DNA from: Mammaliicoccus sciuri
Lineage (GTDB): Bacteria; Bacillota; Bacilli; Staphylococcales; Staphylococcaceae
Assembly: GCF_002901825.1 (NCBI RefSeq)
Contig: NZ_PPQD01000004.1
Coordinates: 1-56,444, forward strand
DNA length: 56,444 bases
Direction of reading: 5' to 3'
The translations under genes were made by a program, and so were the position numbers. This document shows, one piece after another, positions 48,718-56,444 of the stretch. Each line of letters begins with the position of its first letter. Positions within the stretch are counted from its first letter, which is position 1. The notes under the pieces are model-generated. The model made no database searches, had not been told where the DNA came from, and saw only the letters and a program-made list of their open reading frames with translations.

Positions 48718-49587
48718 CTACCTCCCCCACAAGAACTCTACAATCTCTTTCGCGACTTGTTTGTTTTCGTGTAGTTCGCTGTGCTGGGCTGTTTTGCCTT
48801 CGTATTTGGATTCTTTATAGCTTTTTGGGCTATTTCCTAGTAAATATTTTAATGACTTTGATGAGCTGTTGGATACGCGGCCGTCTGAGTTGGTGCCGTC
48901 TTGTAAGTCACCATATATGTTTAATACTTCTATTTCTTGTCCTTTATAGATGTCTTTCAATTGTTGCAGTTCTGGATATGGTGGATTCATGCGACTTGGT
49001 TTACCGCTTCTATCCACACTAATCTCATTTACTTGTTCATTCATATTTAATACACCGTTAAATGTACCGGCAATATTCACTTCTTTATTCAACTGAGGTA
49101 ATGATTCATCATTCCCGTATTTCAACATATATTTAGCAAATGATAAATTTCCCATTGAATGTCCGACAAAGTTAAATTTCTTAATGCCGTATTCACTTTG
49201 TAATTTCGTTAATACGTTTTTAAACCATTCTGCATTGAGATCCAGATTCCCTTGTTTATTATTTTCTAATTCTATTTGAACAATAGGATTCGTCGCATCT
49301 TTTTTAAGTTTGCCTTTTAATTCAACTTCTCCATCTTCAGATACATATGCTGTGATGACTTCTTTTGTGACACCTTTTTTCTTTGCTTGTTGAACCATAT
49401 ATTTCTCAGAGTTGGCACTTCCTGCATAACCGTGTAGAAATAATGTCGGTATTTGGCTATTTATATAAGTTGAGTCTGTTGATTTAACTGTTGTTGAATG
49501 ATGTTCGTTAGATGGTTTCGTCATAATCATGATTCCAACAATCATCACAATAATGATACCCATCCCCAAAATCCATAACTTCTTCAC
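48718..49587 (-). CDS. Alpha/beta hydrolase of the DUF915 type, membrane-anchored
   Basis: 289-residue cell-surface hydrolase. A single N-terminal helix (about 4-23) acts as an anchor or signal. TLFLHGYAGSANS (about 49-61) is the oxyanion region; the nucleophile elbow is NFVGHSMGNLSFAKY (about 139-153). INIYGDLQDGTNSDGRV-like (actual start EVLNIYGDLQDG) and HSELHENKQV supply the probable Asp and His. The start is GTG 49585-49587 after AGAGG. Such proteins are common in staphylococci; the substrate is unknown. Confidence 0.85.
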   Translation of the reverse strand: MKKLWILGMGIIIVMIVGIMIMTKPSNEHHSTTVKSTDSTYINSQIPTLFLHGYAGSANSEKYMVQQAKKKGVTKEVITAYVSEDGEVELKGKLKKDATNPIVQIELENNKQGNLDLNAEWFKNVLTKLQSEYGIKKFNFVGHSMGNLSFAKYMLKYGNDESLPQLNKEVNIAGTFNGVLNMNEQVNEISVDRSGKPSRMNPPYPELQQLKDIYKGQEIEVLNIYGDLQDGTNSDGRVSNSSSKSLKYLLGNSPKSYKESKYEGKTAQHSELHENKQVAKEIVEFLWGR

Positions 49588-49918
49588 TACGATAACCTCT
49601 ATTCTGTTATTTTGATTTAAGTATAAAGTAAGTTTACATAAATTTCCTTATGAAACAAATGATTTCTTTATGTATTGCTTTAAACCCCGCAAGGGTCAGT
49701 CTGAGGGTTGTCTGATATCACACTGCTTTCCTTATAAAAACAAGCAAAAGACTGGGACATAATGTATGTCTCAGTCTTATTTAGTATATTGGCAGTAGAT
49801 GTCTGACTTGAAAATGCGCTTTTAACAAGCTTTTTCAAGTCTAGTCATCCTTGCCGGGGCGAGACTACGAAATTTTTTTACAAATTAGATTTCTGTCCCG
49901 CTCCCATGCTTCGTTTCG
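49588..49918. other. Intergenic region with a dispersed repeat
   Basis: 331 bp. The left part (49588-49740) holds the hydrolase promoter region on the minus strand and an unremarkable GC-richer patch near 49685-49730. The right part is the dispersed repeat at 49748-49905. No gene is seen. Confidence 0.6.
49748..49905. repeat. Dispersed intergenic repeat with TGGGACA hairpin, copy 2
   Basis: The hairpin AAGACTGGGACATA (49748-49761) pairs with 49765-49778. TTGGCAGTAGATGTCT, GCCGGGGCGAGACTACG and TTTCTGTCCCGC follow as in the copy at 28445-28600. A truncated hairpin of this type, without the rest, occurs at 56364-56395. The hairpin can terminate the MFS transcript. Confidence 0.8.
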
Positions 49919-51316
49919 TTATGCTTCTTTATAGCCTTTTTTAGATGTTGGATTGATAATTGCTAATATTAATCCGAGTATTGCTACGATACATATAACA
50001 CCGTATGCGACGCGTACGCCGTGCACTAATCCTTCTATTCCATATTCATGTGGATTTAAAATTGCTGTGTTCATAACTGTTACTAATATTGCTGAACCCA
50101 TTGCTGCGCCGACTTGTCTCATTGTATTATTCATCGATGTTCCATGTGGTACTAATTCACGTGATAAATTATTTAATGCAGCTGTTGTTAATGGATTGAA
50201 GACCATCGCATTTGCTGCGAGTGAAATGGCAAAGAATATTGTGACATAAGCGAATGATGTGTGTGCATCGAGTTGTGTGAAAGCTAAGGATGTAATCACG
50301 ACAATTGAAACGCCTATGATGGATAATAACTTACCGCCGTATTTATCGAATATTTTACCTGTGAATGGTGAAAGTAGACCTGTTATAATTCCACCTGGCA
50401 TCAGTGCTAATCCTGACATTAATGGTGAATATCCGTGTAGATTTTGTAAGTAGAATGACAATACTGTTTGACTTCCTATAAATGAAACAAAGACGATACA
50501 GACGATAATCATATTGATCGTAAAGGATTTATAGGTGAAGACGCGTACGTTAAGAAATGGCTCAGTCATGCTTAATTGTTTCACGATAAACATTGTTAAG
50601 ATGACAATACCTGCAATGATCATTGAATAAACTAAAGGATGATGCCAGCCTAAATTACCCGCTTCGCTAAAGCCAAATAACAATGCCGCAAAGCCCAATG
50701 TAGACAGTGTGACAGATAGTTTATTAAGCTTCGGTTTCGTAACATCTGTTACATTCTTCACGAATTTCAACGCAAATAATAAGTCTATAATGACTACGAT
50801 TAATAAAATATAAAATATCACTTTCCAACTGTAGTGAGAAACAACCCAACCTGACAATGTTGGACCAATTGCTGGTGCGAAGCTGACAACTAATCCAAAC
50901 ATCCCCATAGCTTGCCCTCTTTTATCAGCTGGATAAACAAGAAATAGGACTGTCTGCATTAAAGGCATCATAATCCCAGCACCCATTGCTTGAACTGCAC
51001 GTCCTACGAGTATGACACTGAATTGATCCGTTATAACACAAATAATAGAACCTACTATAAAGAATGTTAAAGCTGCAAAGTATAACGTTCTTGTCGTAAA
51101 TCGCTGTGTTAAATATGCGGTAATGGGAATCATGATTCCATTCACTAACATAAATATAGACGTCAGCCATTGTACTGTACTGCTCGTTAAATGCATTTCT
51201 TTCATAATACTTGGTAAGGCTGTAGTCATGAGTGTCTGGTTCAAGATGGCCACAAATGACCCTACCATCAAAATCGTAATGAGCAAGGTTTTTTCCCTTT
51301 GTTTCAACTCTTCCAC
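49919..51316 (-). CDS. DHA2-family MFS multidrug efflux transporter
   Basis: 465-residue pump with about 14 helices, LmrB/EmrB-like. AILNQTLMTTALPSIMKEM (about 24-42) is motif D1, the loop TQRFTTRTLYF is a divergent motif A, and GRAVQAMGAGIMMPL is motif B. SFAPAIGPTLSGWVV (about 149-163) is motif C of antiporters. The start is GTG 51314-51316 after GAGGAG. It is divergent from the dus gene. Substrate not determinable. Confidence 0.9.
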   Translation of the reverse strand: MEELKQREKTLLITILMVGSFVAILNQTLMTTALPSIMKEMHLTSSTVQWLTSIFMLVNGIMIPITAYLTQRFTTRTLYFAALTFFIVGSIICVITDQFSVILVGRAVQAMGAGIMMPLMQTVLFLVYPADKRGQAMGMFGLVVSFAPAIGPTLSGWVVSHYSWKVIFYILLIVVIIDLLFALKFVKNVTDVTKPKLNKLSVTLSTLGFAALLFGFSEAGNLGWHHPLVYSMIIAGIVILTMFIVKQLSMTEPFLNVRVFTYKSFTINMIIVCIVFVSFIGSQTVLSFYLQNLHGYSPLMSGLALMPGGIITGLLSPFTGKIFDKYGGKLLSIIGVSIVVITSLAFTQLDAHTSFAYVTIFFAISLAANAMVFNPLTTAALNNLSRELVPHGTSMNNTMRQVGAAMGSAILVTVMNTAILNPHEYGIEGLVHGVRVAYGVICIVAILGLILAIINPTSKKGYKEA

Positions 51317-51455
51317 GACGACATCTCCTCAAAATCTTTCTCTAATATTATCATGTTATACAAAGGCATATGATAAAGTCAAAATGCATGCTTTACGTAT
51401 CAAAATGTTTAGATGTTACGATAGATAATTTGCATTAAAATGAGTAAATATCCTT

Positions 51456-51484
51456 TTGTATAAGTTGCACTTTTATGGTAATAT
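51456..51484 (+). promoter_or_regulatory. Promoter of the dihydrouridine synthase gene
   Basis: TTGTAT (51456-51461), 17 bp, TAATAT (51479-51484), 52 bp before the ATG. Matches to the sigma-A consensus are moderate. Confidence 0.5.
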
Positions 51485-51536
51485 CATCATGGATAAATAT
51501 TTAATAAATTAATAAATAAGAAGGTTAAAATATATT

Positions 51537-52517
51537 ATGAAAGAAAATTTTTGGAGTGAATTGCCACGTCCATTTTTTATTTTGGCACCTATGGAAGATG
51601 TTACGGATATCGTCTTTCGTCACGTAGTCAGTGAAGCAGCGAGACCGGATGTCTTTTTCACTGAGTTTACAAATACGGAAAGTTTTTGTCACCCTGAAGG
51701 TATACACAGTGTTCGCGGACGCTTAACGTTCAGTGAAGATGAACAACCTATCGTCGCACATATATGGGGCGACAAGCCAGATCATTTCCGAGAAATGAGT
51801 ATCGGAATGGCAGAAATGGGCTTTAAAGGTATTGATTTGAATATGGGCTGTCCTGTGGCAAATGTTGCAGGCAAAGGTAAAGGTTCTGGCTTAATTCTAA
51901 GACCTGAACGTGCCGCTGAAATTATTCAAGCAGCTAAAGCTGGTGGTCTACCGGTAAGTGTTAAGACACGCCTCGGTTATTATGATATAGAAGAATGGAG
52001 AGATTGGTTAAAGCACGTCTTCGAACAAGACATCGCAAACTTATCTATTCACCTTCGTACGCGTAAAGAAATGAGTAAAGTAGATGCACATTGGGAATTA
52101 ATCGAAGCGATTAAGAATTTGCGTGACGAAATCGCACCAAATACATTGTTAACAATTAACGGTGATATACCTGATAGAAAGACAGGTCTTGAACTTGCTG
52201 AAAAATACGGCATCGATGGTGTTATGATCGGTAGAGGTATCTTCAATAATCCATTTGCATTTGAGAAAGAGCCTCGTGAGCATACAAGTAAAGAACTATT
52301 AGACCTACTCAGATTACATCTCACATTATTCGATAAATACGCGACAAGTGAAACAAGACAATTCAAAAGCTTACGTAGATTCTTCAAAATATACGTACGT
52401 AGCATGAGAGGCGCTAGCGAATTAAGACATCAATTAATGAGTACAGAAACAACAGATGAAGTACGCGCATTACTAGATGAATTCGAAGCTCAAATGGAAG
52501 ACGTCGTTGAATCTTAA
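51537..52517 (+). CDS. tRNA-dihydrouridine synthase
   Basis: 326-residue FMN enzyme reducing uridines in t[21 protein letters not shown] (about 14-31) and [20 protein letters not shown] (about 100-119), which holds the catalytic Cys, are diagnostic. VSVKTRLGY (about 140-148), LSIHLRTR (usually H-x-R) and [13 protein letters not shown] complete the TIM barrel. The C-terminal helical domain follows. The position modified cannot be assigned from sequence alone. AGAAGG lies upstream of the ATG. Confidence 0.93.
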   Translation: MKENFWSELPRPFFILAPMEDVTDIVFRHVVSEAARPDVFFTEFTNTESFCHPEGIHSVRGRLTFSEDEQPIVAHIWGDKPDHFREMSIGMAEMGFKGIDLNMGCPVANVAGKGKGSGLILRPERAAEIIQAAKAGGLPVSVKTRLGYYDIEEWRDWLKHVFEQDIANLSIHLRTRKEMSKVDAHWELIEAIKNLRDEIAPNTLLTINGDIPDRKTGLELAEKYGIDGVMIGRGIFNNPFAFEKEPREHTSKELLDLLRLHLTLFDKYATSETRQFKSLRRFFKIYVRSMRGASELRHQLMSTETTDEVRALLDEFEAQMEDVVES

Positions 52518-52534
52518 AGTGAATCAATAAAGAG

Positions 52535-52570
52535 TCCCCTGTTAACGTTGGAGTTAGCAGGGGATTTTTT
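52535..52570 (+). terminator. Terminator after dus
   Basis: TCCCCTGTTAAC (52535-52546) pairs with GTTAGCAGGGGA (52553-52564), one mismatch, followed by TTTTTT. Confidence 0.87.
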
Positions 52571-52600
52571 GTTGGGTATTATGGGATTGTTGGGAGAGTT

Positions 52601-53000
52601 AATTACAAAAGTTAGGGAATCTGTAATTAACGGGCGTCTTAGTTACAAAACTCGGCACAAGTGTTACTAACAGCCTCCTTAGTTACAAAACTCGACCGAA
52701 GTGTTACTAACGACACCCTTAGTTACAAAACTCGACCGAAGTGTTACTAACGGGCGCCTTAGTTACAAAACTCGCCGAAAGTGTTACTAACAGCACCCTT
52801 AATTACAAAACTCAGCGAAAGTGTTACTAACAGCACCCTTAGTTACAAAACTCGGCACAAGTGTTACTAACAGCCTCCTTAGTTACAAAACTCGACCGAA
52901 GTGTTACTAACAGCACCCTTAGTTACAAAACTCGCCCGAAGTGTTACTAACGGGCGCCTTAATTACAAAACTCGGCACAAGTGTTACTAACAACCCTCTT
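52601..53000. repeat. Tandem array of ten 40 bp units
   Basis: Units start every 40 bp from 52601. Nine (from 52641) match AGTTACAAAACTCG-N6-GTGTTACTAAC-N9 closely; the first, 52601-52640, is degenerate. Two short windows vary between units (for example GCACAA, ACCGAA, CCGAAA; and AGCCTCCTT, GGGCGCCTT, AGCACCCTT) and recur in new combinations. Each unit contains an imperfect inverted repeat, TTAGTTACAAAACTCG with CGAAGTGTTACTAA. Confidence 0.95.
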
Positions 53001-53005
53001 AAATC

Positions 53006-53036
53006 AAAAAAGTGCCCATCATATGGACACTTTTTT
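53006..53036. terminator. Bidirectional terminator after the alcohol dehydrogenase gene
   Basis: AAAAAAGTGCCCAT and ATGGACACTTTTTT pair with one mismatch around a short loop, with T runs on both strands. Confidence 0.85.
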
Positions 53037-53041
53037 CGTTA

Positions 53042-54085
53042 TTACATTGTGCTTGTATCTATTACGAAACGATATTTAACGTCCGATGATAAGACTCTTT
53101 CATATGCTTCGTCTATTTGATCAGCTGAAATAAGTTCGATTTGTGGTCTAATGTTATGTTCTGAACAGAAGTCTAACATTTCTTGTGTTTCTCTTATACC
53201 ACCAATTGCTGAACCTGCAAATGATCTACGGTGACCTATTAAGTTTGCTACACGTAATGATACGGGTTCTGCTGGTGCACCTACGTTAACAATCGTACCG
53301 TCTAATCTTAATAGTTTAAGATAATCATCTATTGGTAAATTAGCACTTACAGTATTAATAATTAAATCAAATGAGTTAGCAAGTTCTTCAAATGTTGACT
53401 CATCAGTTGTTGCATAATAATGAGAAGCGCCTAATTTTAAGCCGTCTTCTTTTTTATTTAATGTACGTGATAATACTGTTACGTCAGCGCCCATTGCATG
53501 TGCAATTTGAACGGCCATATGACCAAGTCCACCCATACCGATAACAGCTACATTTTTACCTTCGTATGCTTTCCAGTGATTTAAAGGTGAATACGTTGTA
53601 ATACCTGCACAAAGTAAAGGTGCCGCTTCATCTAAAGGAATATTATCCGGAATACGTAGTACGAAATCTTCATGTACGACGATATGTGTTGAATAACCAC
53701 CTTGAGTAGGTTCACCATATCTGTCAGTACCTGCATATGTACCAACCATTCCTTTTAAGCAATATTGTTCTTCGCCATTTTGACAATGTTCACATTCACC
53801 GCATGAGTCAACCATACAACCAACACCAACACGGTCATCTATTTGATATTTACTCACATCAGAACCAACTTCTTTAACAATACCCGCAATCTCATGACCC
53901 GGTACTAAAGGATAGTTCACTGGTCCCCATTCTCCATGTGCAGTGTGAATATCCGAATGGCATATTCCTGCATATTTAATTTCTATCAAAATATCATGTT
54001 TATCAAGATCTCTTCTTGTAATTTCTGTTGCAAAAAAATTAGAATCCGGACTACTTACAGCTCTCGCTTTAGCATTTAGCATCAT
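53042..54085 (-). CDS. Zinc-dependent alcohol dehydrogenase, CAD/YahK type
   Basis: 347-residue medium-chain dehydrogenase. Catalytic zinc ligands are Cys in [17 protein letters not shown] (about 39-55) and His-Glu in PGHEIAG. The structural zinc site is [15 protein letters not shown] (about 94-108). The NADP-binding motif is [19 protein letters not shown]. This set fits cinnamyl/aldehyde-reducing dehydrogenases (YahK, AdhC-type). GGAGG precedes the ATG at 54085; the next ATG is also possible. Confidence 0.92.
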   Translation of the reverse strand: MMLNAKARAVSSPDSNFFATEITRRDLDKHDILIEIKYAGICHSDIHTAHGEWGPVNYPLVPGHEIAGIVKEVGSDVSKYQIDDRVGVGCMVDSCGECEHCQNGEEQYCLKGMVGTYAGTDRYGEPTQGGYSTHIVVHEDFVLRIPDNIPLDEAAPLLCAGITTYSPLNHWKAYEGKNVAVIGMGGLGHMAVQIAHAMGADVTVLSRTLNKKEDGLKLGASHYYATTDESTFEELANSFDLIINTVSANLPIDDYLKLLRLDGTIVNVGAPAEPVSLRVANLIGHRRSFAGSAIGGIRETQEMLDFCSEHNIRPQIELISADQIDEAYERVLSSDVKYRFVIDTSTM

Positions 54086-54109
54086 AAATTCCTCCGTTAC
54101 TTACTTAAT

Positions 54110-54131
54110 AGAATACAGTAATACGTATTCT
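54110..54131. promoter_or_regulatory. Palindrome near the alcohol dehydrogenase start site
   Basis: AGAATAC-N8-GTATTCT, perfect 7 bp arms, placed just after the predicted transcription start of the dehydrogenase gene. A repressor operator is likely; the regulator is not in view. Confidence 0.5.
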
Positions 54132-54140
54132 TCTTTGCTA

Positions 54141-54169
54141 ATATTAGACCCGTGTGTAAGCAAGGTCAA
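54141..54169 (-). promoter_or_regulatory. Promoter of the alcohol dehydrogenase gene
   Basis: TTGACC (54164-54169), 17 bp, TAATAT (54141-54146). The dyad GACC...GGTC spans the -35 and spacer and may be a second regulator site. Confidence 0.6.
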
Positions 54170-54241
54170 TTCAAAAGTCTTGAAGGCTACTTTATACTAT
54201 TTATACTCTATTTTCCGAATTAGTGACCATCTTTATAATCG

Positions 54242-54676
54242 TTACTCTTTTAATTCTAAGCTAATATTAAAGGATAGCTTTCTGTTTACGATAGCTTGAT
54301 CGGCTCCTTTTTTAGTATCTCTTTTTTGATGTGTGTTTTTATATTCTTGAGAATCTTGCCATTGTTTATATGATTCTTCGTTTTTCCAAATAGTTATGAT
54401 TACATAATGTTCATTCGTACTGCATGGTTTTAAAAACAATAAACTTTCAAACCCTTGAGTATTTGTTAGGTTTATATCTCGATTTAGAAAAACACGCTCA
54501 AAATCTTCTTCAAAACCAGGATTTGCATATAAATGGTTAAACACGACATATCCATTTTGAGGTAAATTATTAATCTGTTCTAAAATAACATACTGATAAC
54601 TTGCATTAAATTTATTGATTGTAACCTCATTGTTATTTTGAGTTAGATAAATACCATGCATTTCATTTTTCAACAA
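54242..54676 (-). CDS. Small protein with antibiotic-biosynthesis-monooxygenase-like fold
   Basis: 144 residues. The C-terminal half, FESLLFLKPCSTNEHYVIITIWKNEESYKQW (about 73-103, quoted here only as blocks LLFLKP and VITIW-type strands with the acidic helix after), resembles the ABM domain of heme-degrading monooxygenases and the staphylococcal TRAP protein. HmoB/IsdG-type enzymes degrade heme, but the heme-binding His and catalytic Asn/Trp set is not clear here. The start is probably TTG 54674-54676, eight bases after AAGGAG. It begins 30 bp after the photolyase gene and likely shares its transcript. Confidence 0.6.
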   Translation of the reverse strand: MLKNEMHGIYLTQNNNEVTINKFNASYQYVILEQINNLPQNGYVVFNHLYANPGFEEDFERVFLNRDINLTNTQGFESLLFLKPCSTNEHYVIITIWKNEESYKQWQDSQEYKNTHQKRDTKKGADQAIVNRKLSFNISLELKE

Positions 54677-54706
54677 ATAAATCACTCCTTTTTAATGAAT
54701 AACATA

Positions 54707-56080
54707 TCAAAATTGTTTGAACTTATCCATCACATAATCTCTGCTTTTTTTATGATTCACGATAGCCTCTGGATATTCTTTTCCAATTTCGATATGATAA
54801 ATTTCTTGCAAATTGTCTTTATATTTAGTTGGATCATGAATATATTTACTTGCCACATCATTAAATATTTCTAGCTCTGTTTTAATAAAATACCCTTGGG
54901 CATCGAAGCGCTCACTTTGACGTATAGGATTAAACATTCTAAAATAAGGCACTGCATCTGTCCCAGTTGATGCCGACCATTGCCAACCATGTACATTAGA
55001 TGCATTATCATAATCTATCAAATACTGTCTAAAATAGTCCTCCCCCCAAGTCCAATCGATAAATAAATTTTTAGTCAAAAATTGTGATACAACCATTCTT
55101 AAACGATTGTGCATATATCCTGTACGATTTAATTTTATCATTGCAGCATCAACAATTGGATAGCCAGTTTGTCCTTTTTTCCATGCTTCAAAATGTGCTT
55201 TATTATAAGACCATTTCATGTTGCGATATTTCTCAGAAAAAGATTTAGTGGAAGCTTCTGGATATTGTGTCATTAATACATAATAAAATTCCCGGAATAT
55301 AACCTCTCTAATAAAAGATTCATAACTAATTTCATTGCTGTCGTATCCTTCAATTAAGTCATTTATAATTTCATTAATATCAAGCAACCCATATGCTAAA
55401 TATTTACCTAAACCACTTACAAAATCCAGTGATACATCATCAGTCAATTTATCATAATGAGCTATATCACCATTTAAAAATTCACCCCATGCTTTGCGCG
55501 CTAACTGTTCTATATCTTTATTATTTTTAAAATTTAAGTCACTTTGATTTGAACCCTTTTCAGCAATTTGGGCCAAATGCTTAAATTGATAATTTTTTTT
55601 AGGTGTATGTACTAAATCTTGACGATTTGCTTTATAGAAACTCGTAAATATTTTATAAGGCTGATTTTGTTTATTAAATGTCTTTGTTGGCTCAAAATAA
55701 TGATTCACGCGCTGCCCAATTACTGTAATTTGATGATTTTCAAAAGCTTTTTTAACATGAGGATAATCGTATATGTCTTTGTGATAACTCATAATATCTT
55801 TTGGTACTAATACGTGAGATAACCCCAATGTATCAGCTAAGTCACCTAGCTTGTCATACGTAACAATATGGGGATGTATATCATACTTTTCTAAAGCATT
55901 TAGAAACCCTTTTACTACTTTATAATAATACTCACGCTTTACTGCTGATGCATCATTTAAATCTTCTAATGGTAAGATAAAATATAATTTATTTAGCTCG
56001 TTTTGATGCTTCTCTATATAATGAAAAAGTGGATTATCTTGTGTTCTAAAAACTCTGTTGAGTATGACTCCTAAATGCAT
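54707..56080 (-). CDS. phrB: Deoxyribodipyrimidine photolyase
   Basis: Light-driven FAD enzyme repairing cyclobutane pyrimidine dimers, 457 residues. The N-terminal alpha/beta domain (LGVILNRVFRTQDNPLFHY) is the antenna-cofactor domain. The C-terminal FAD domain carries WKKGQTGYPIVDAAMIKLNR (about 298-317), TGYMHNRLRMVVSQFLTKNL and WQWSASTGTDAVPYFRMFNP (about 375-394), all diagnostic for class I photolyases. AGGAGG precedes the ATG at 56080. Substrate class is inferred from overall similarity. Confidence 0.93.
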   Translation of the reverse strand: MHLGVILNRVFRTQDNPLFHYIEKHQNELNKLYFILPLEDLNDASAVKREYYYKVVKGFLNALEKYDIHPHIVTYDKLGDLADTLGLSHVLVPKDIMSYHKDIYDYPHVKKAFENHQITVIGQRVNHYFEPTKTFNKQNQPYKIFTSFYKANRQDLVHTPKKNYQFKHLAQIAEKGSNQSDLNFKNNKDIEQLARKAWGEFLNGDIAHYDKLTDDVSLDFVSGLGKYLAYGLLDINEIINDLIEGYDSNEISYESFIREVIFREFYYVLMTQYPEASTKSFSEKYRNMKWSYNKAHFEAWKKGQTGYPIVDAAMIKLNRTGYMHNRLRMVVSQFLTKNLFIDWTWGEDYFRQYLIDYDNASNVHGWQWSASTGTDAVPYFRMFNPIRQSERFDAQGYFIKTELEIFNDVASKYIHDPTKYKDNLQEIYHIEIGKEYPEAIVNHKKSRDYVMDKFKQF

Positions 56081-56444
56081 TTGAACGCCTCCTGGATTAT
56101 TTTTACATAGTCACTTTATAATTTCGCTAAAAAGAGCGCTAAAATCACTTTCTTATGAGCAGTTTTAAGCGCGGTTTATATCTGTCTATTAATATTTTTC
56201 ATTTGTGTGACTAATAACTTTATCAGATCGATCCTTATCGCCTGCCTCCTAAAAGATAACCTGTTAAAAATATTTAAATACCTGTATATAATCTTTTTAC
56301 TAGATTTTAAAAAGCTTGATACAAGTATTTTGGGTTCACTTATCTACTAACAATATAAAAAATGAGTCTGGGAAATCATATTATGTCCCAGACTCTCGAA
56401 AAAATGTATCGCTATGAAATTAATTATTAAATATGAGTCACATT
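56081..56444. other. Terminal intergenic region
   Basis: 364 bp to the window edge with no gene. It has the photolyase ribosome site, AT-rich sequence, and at 56364-56395 a strong hairpin (GAGTCTGGGA with TCCCAGACTC) followed by TTTTTTATAT on the minus strand, probably the terminator of a gene beyond the window. Its TGGGA/TCCCA words are those of the dispersed repeats at 28445 and 49748. Confidence 0.6.

Larger units (their letters stand above)
52518..53041. other. Convergent intergenic region filled by a tandem repeat
   Basis: 524 bp between convergent dus and alcohol dehydrogenase genes. It contains the dus terminator, exactly 400 bp of tandem 40 bp repeats, and the alcohol dehydrogenase terminator, with almost nothing else. 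No coding frame is supported. Confidence 0.8.

Noticed and set aside
51012-51332. Minus-strand Cys/Tyr-rich frame overlapping the MFS gene (to 50925)
   Set aside because: It is an alternative frame of the DHA2 pump, which has clear family motifs and a proper start.
52601-53000. CRISPR array
   Set aside because: The period is 40 bp with conserved parts making up most of each unit; the variable windows are only about 6-9 bp and recur between units. There are no spacer-length unique sequences and no cas genes.

Overview
This AT-rich window carries short, tightly packed operons with strong Gram-positive ribosome binding sites. Gene content points to a coagulase-negative Staphylococcus or a close relative such as Mammaliicoccus. 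The indicators are a staphyloxanthin-type crt operon with a sigma-B-like promoter, a nirR-nirB-nirD-sumT nitrite reductase operon with an NreC box, yefM/yoeB, a BlaZ-type beta-lactamase and araBDA. I would not name the species without a database search.

Layout. 1-1705: 3' part of a carotenoid operon on the minus strand (tspO, crtO, then a crtP truncated by the window edge). 2009-6325: beta-glucoside PTS operon with its BglG/LicT antiterminator, a readable RAT/terminator pair and a cre. 6448-7878: YfcC-type carrier. 8030-12960 (plus): nitrite reductase and siroheme operon. 13220-17147 (minus): four-gene operon behind a near-perfect Zur box, encoding a flavoprotein, a FeoB-like membrane protein without a GTPase domain, a dCTP deaminase and a CobW-type GTPase. 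17253-18843: decayed region with a transposase remnant, an orphan Fur box and a short-chain dehydrogenase pseudogene. 19072-22578: small plus-strand genes and an orphan pair of peptide/nickel-type ABC permeases. 22611-30957: YefM/YoeB, a MerR-controlled aldo/keto reductase plus efflux pump, DJ-1 and epimerase genes, an esterase, an ArsR regulator and a beta-lactamase. 31046-37515: L-arabinose operon araB-araD-araA-transporter with its repressor AraR, AraR boxes and a cre. 37652-46670: a defence island of type III Mod and Res, a ParB-like protein and an SNF2-like helicase in one operon, followed by a separate PD-(D/E)XK nuclease gene. 47065-56080: membrane protein, GrpB-like protein, DUF915-type hydrolase, MFS pump, tRNA-dihydrouridine synthase, a 10 x 40 bp tandem repeat, zinc alcohol dehydrogenase, a small ABM-like protein and DNA photolyase.

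The two most interesting systems are these. (1) The mod-res-ParB-SNF2 operon extends a type III restriction-modification pair with two partners that recall modification-based defences such as Dnd and Dpd; I do not recognise it as a named system. (2) The Zur-box operon looks like a zinc-starvation module: a zinc-independent dCTP deaminase could stand in for zinc-dependent deoxycytidylate/cytidine deaminases, and a CobW GTPase sits beside a GTPase-less FeoB-like transporter.

Several repeat families fill the intergenic spaces: a 51 bp repeat at two loci, a roughly 160 bp dispersed element that begins with a TGGGACA-type hairpin, and the 40 bp tandem array. All assignments come from reading the sequence; no database search was run.
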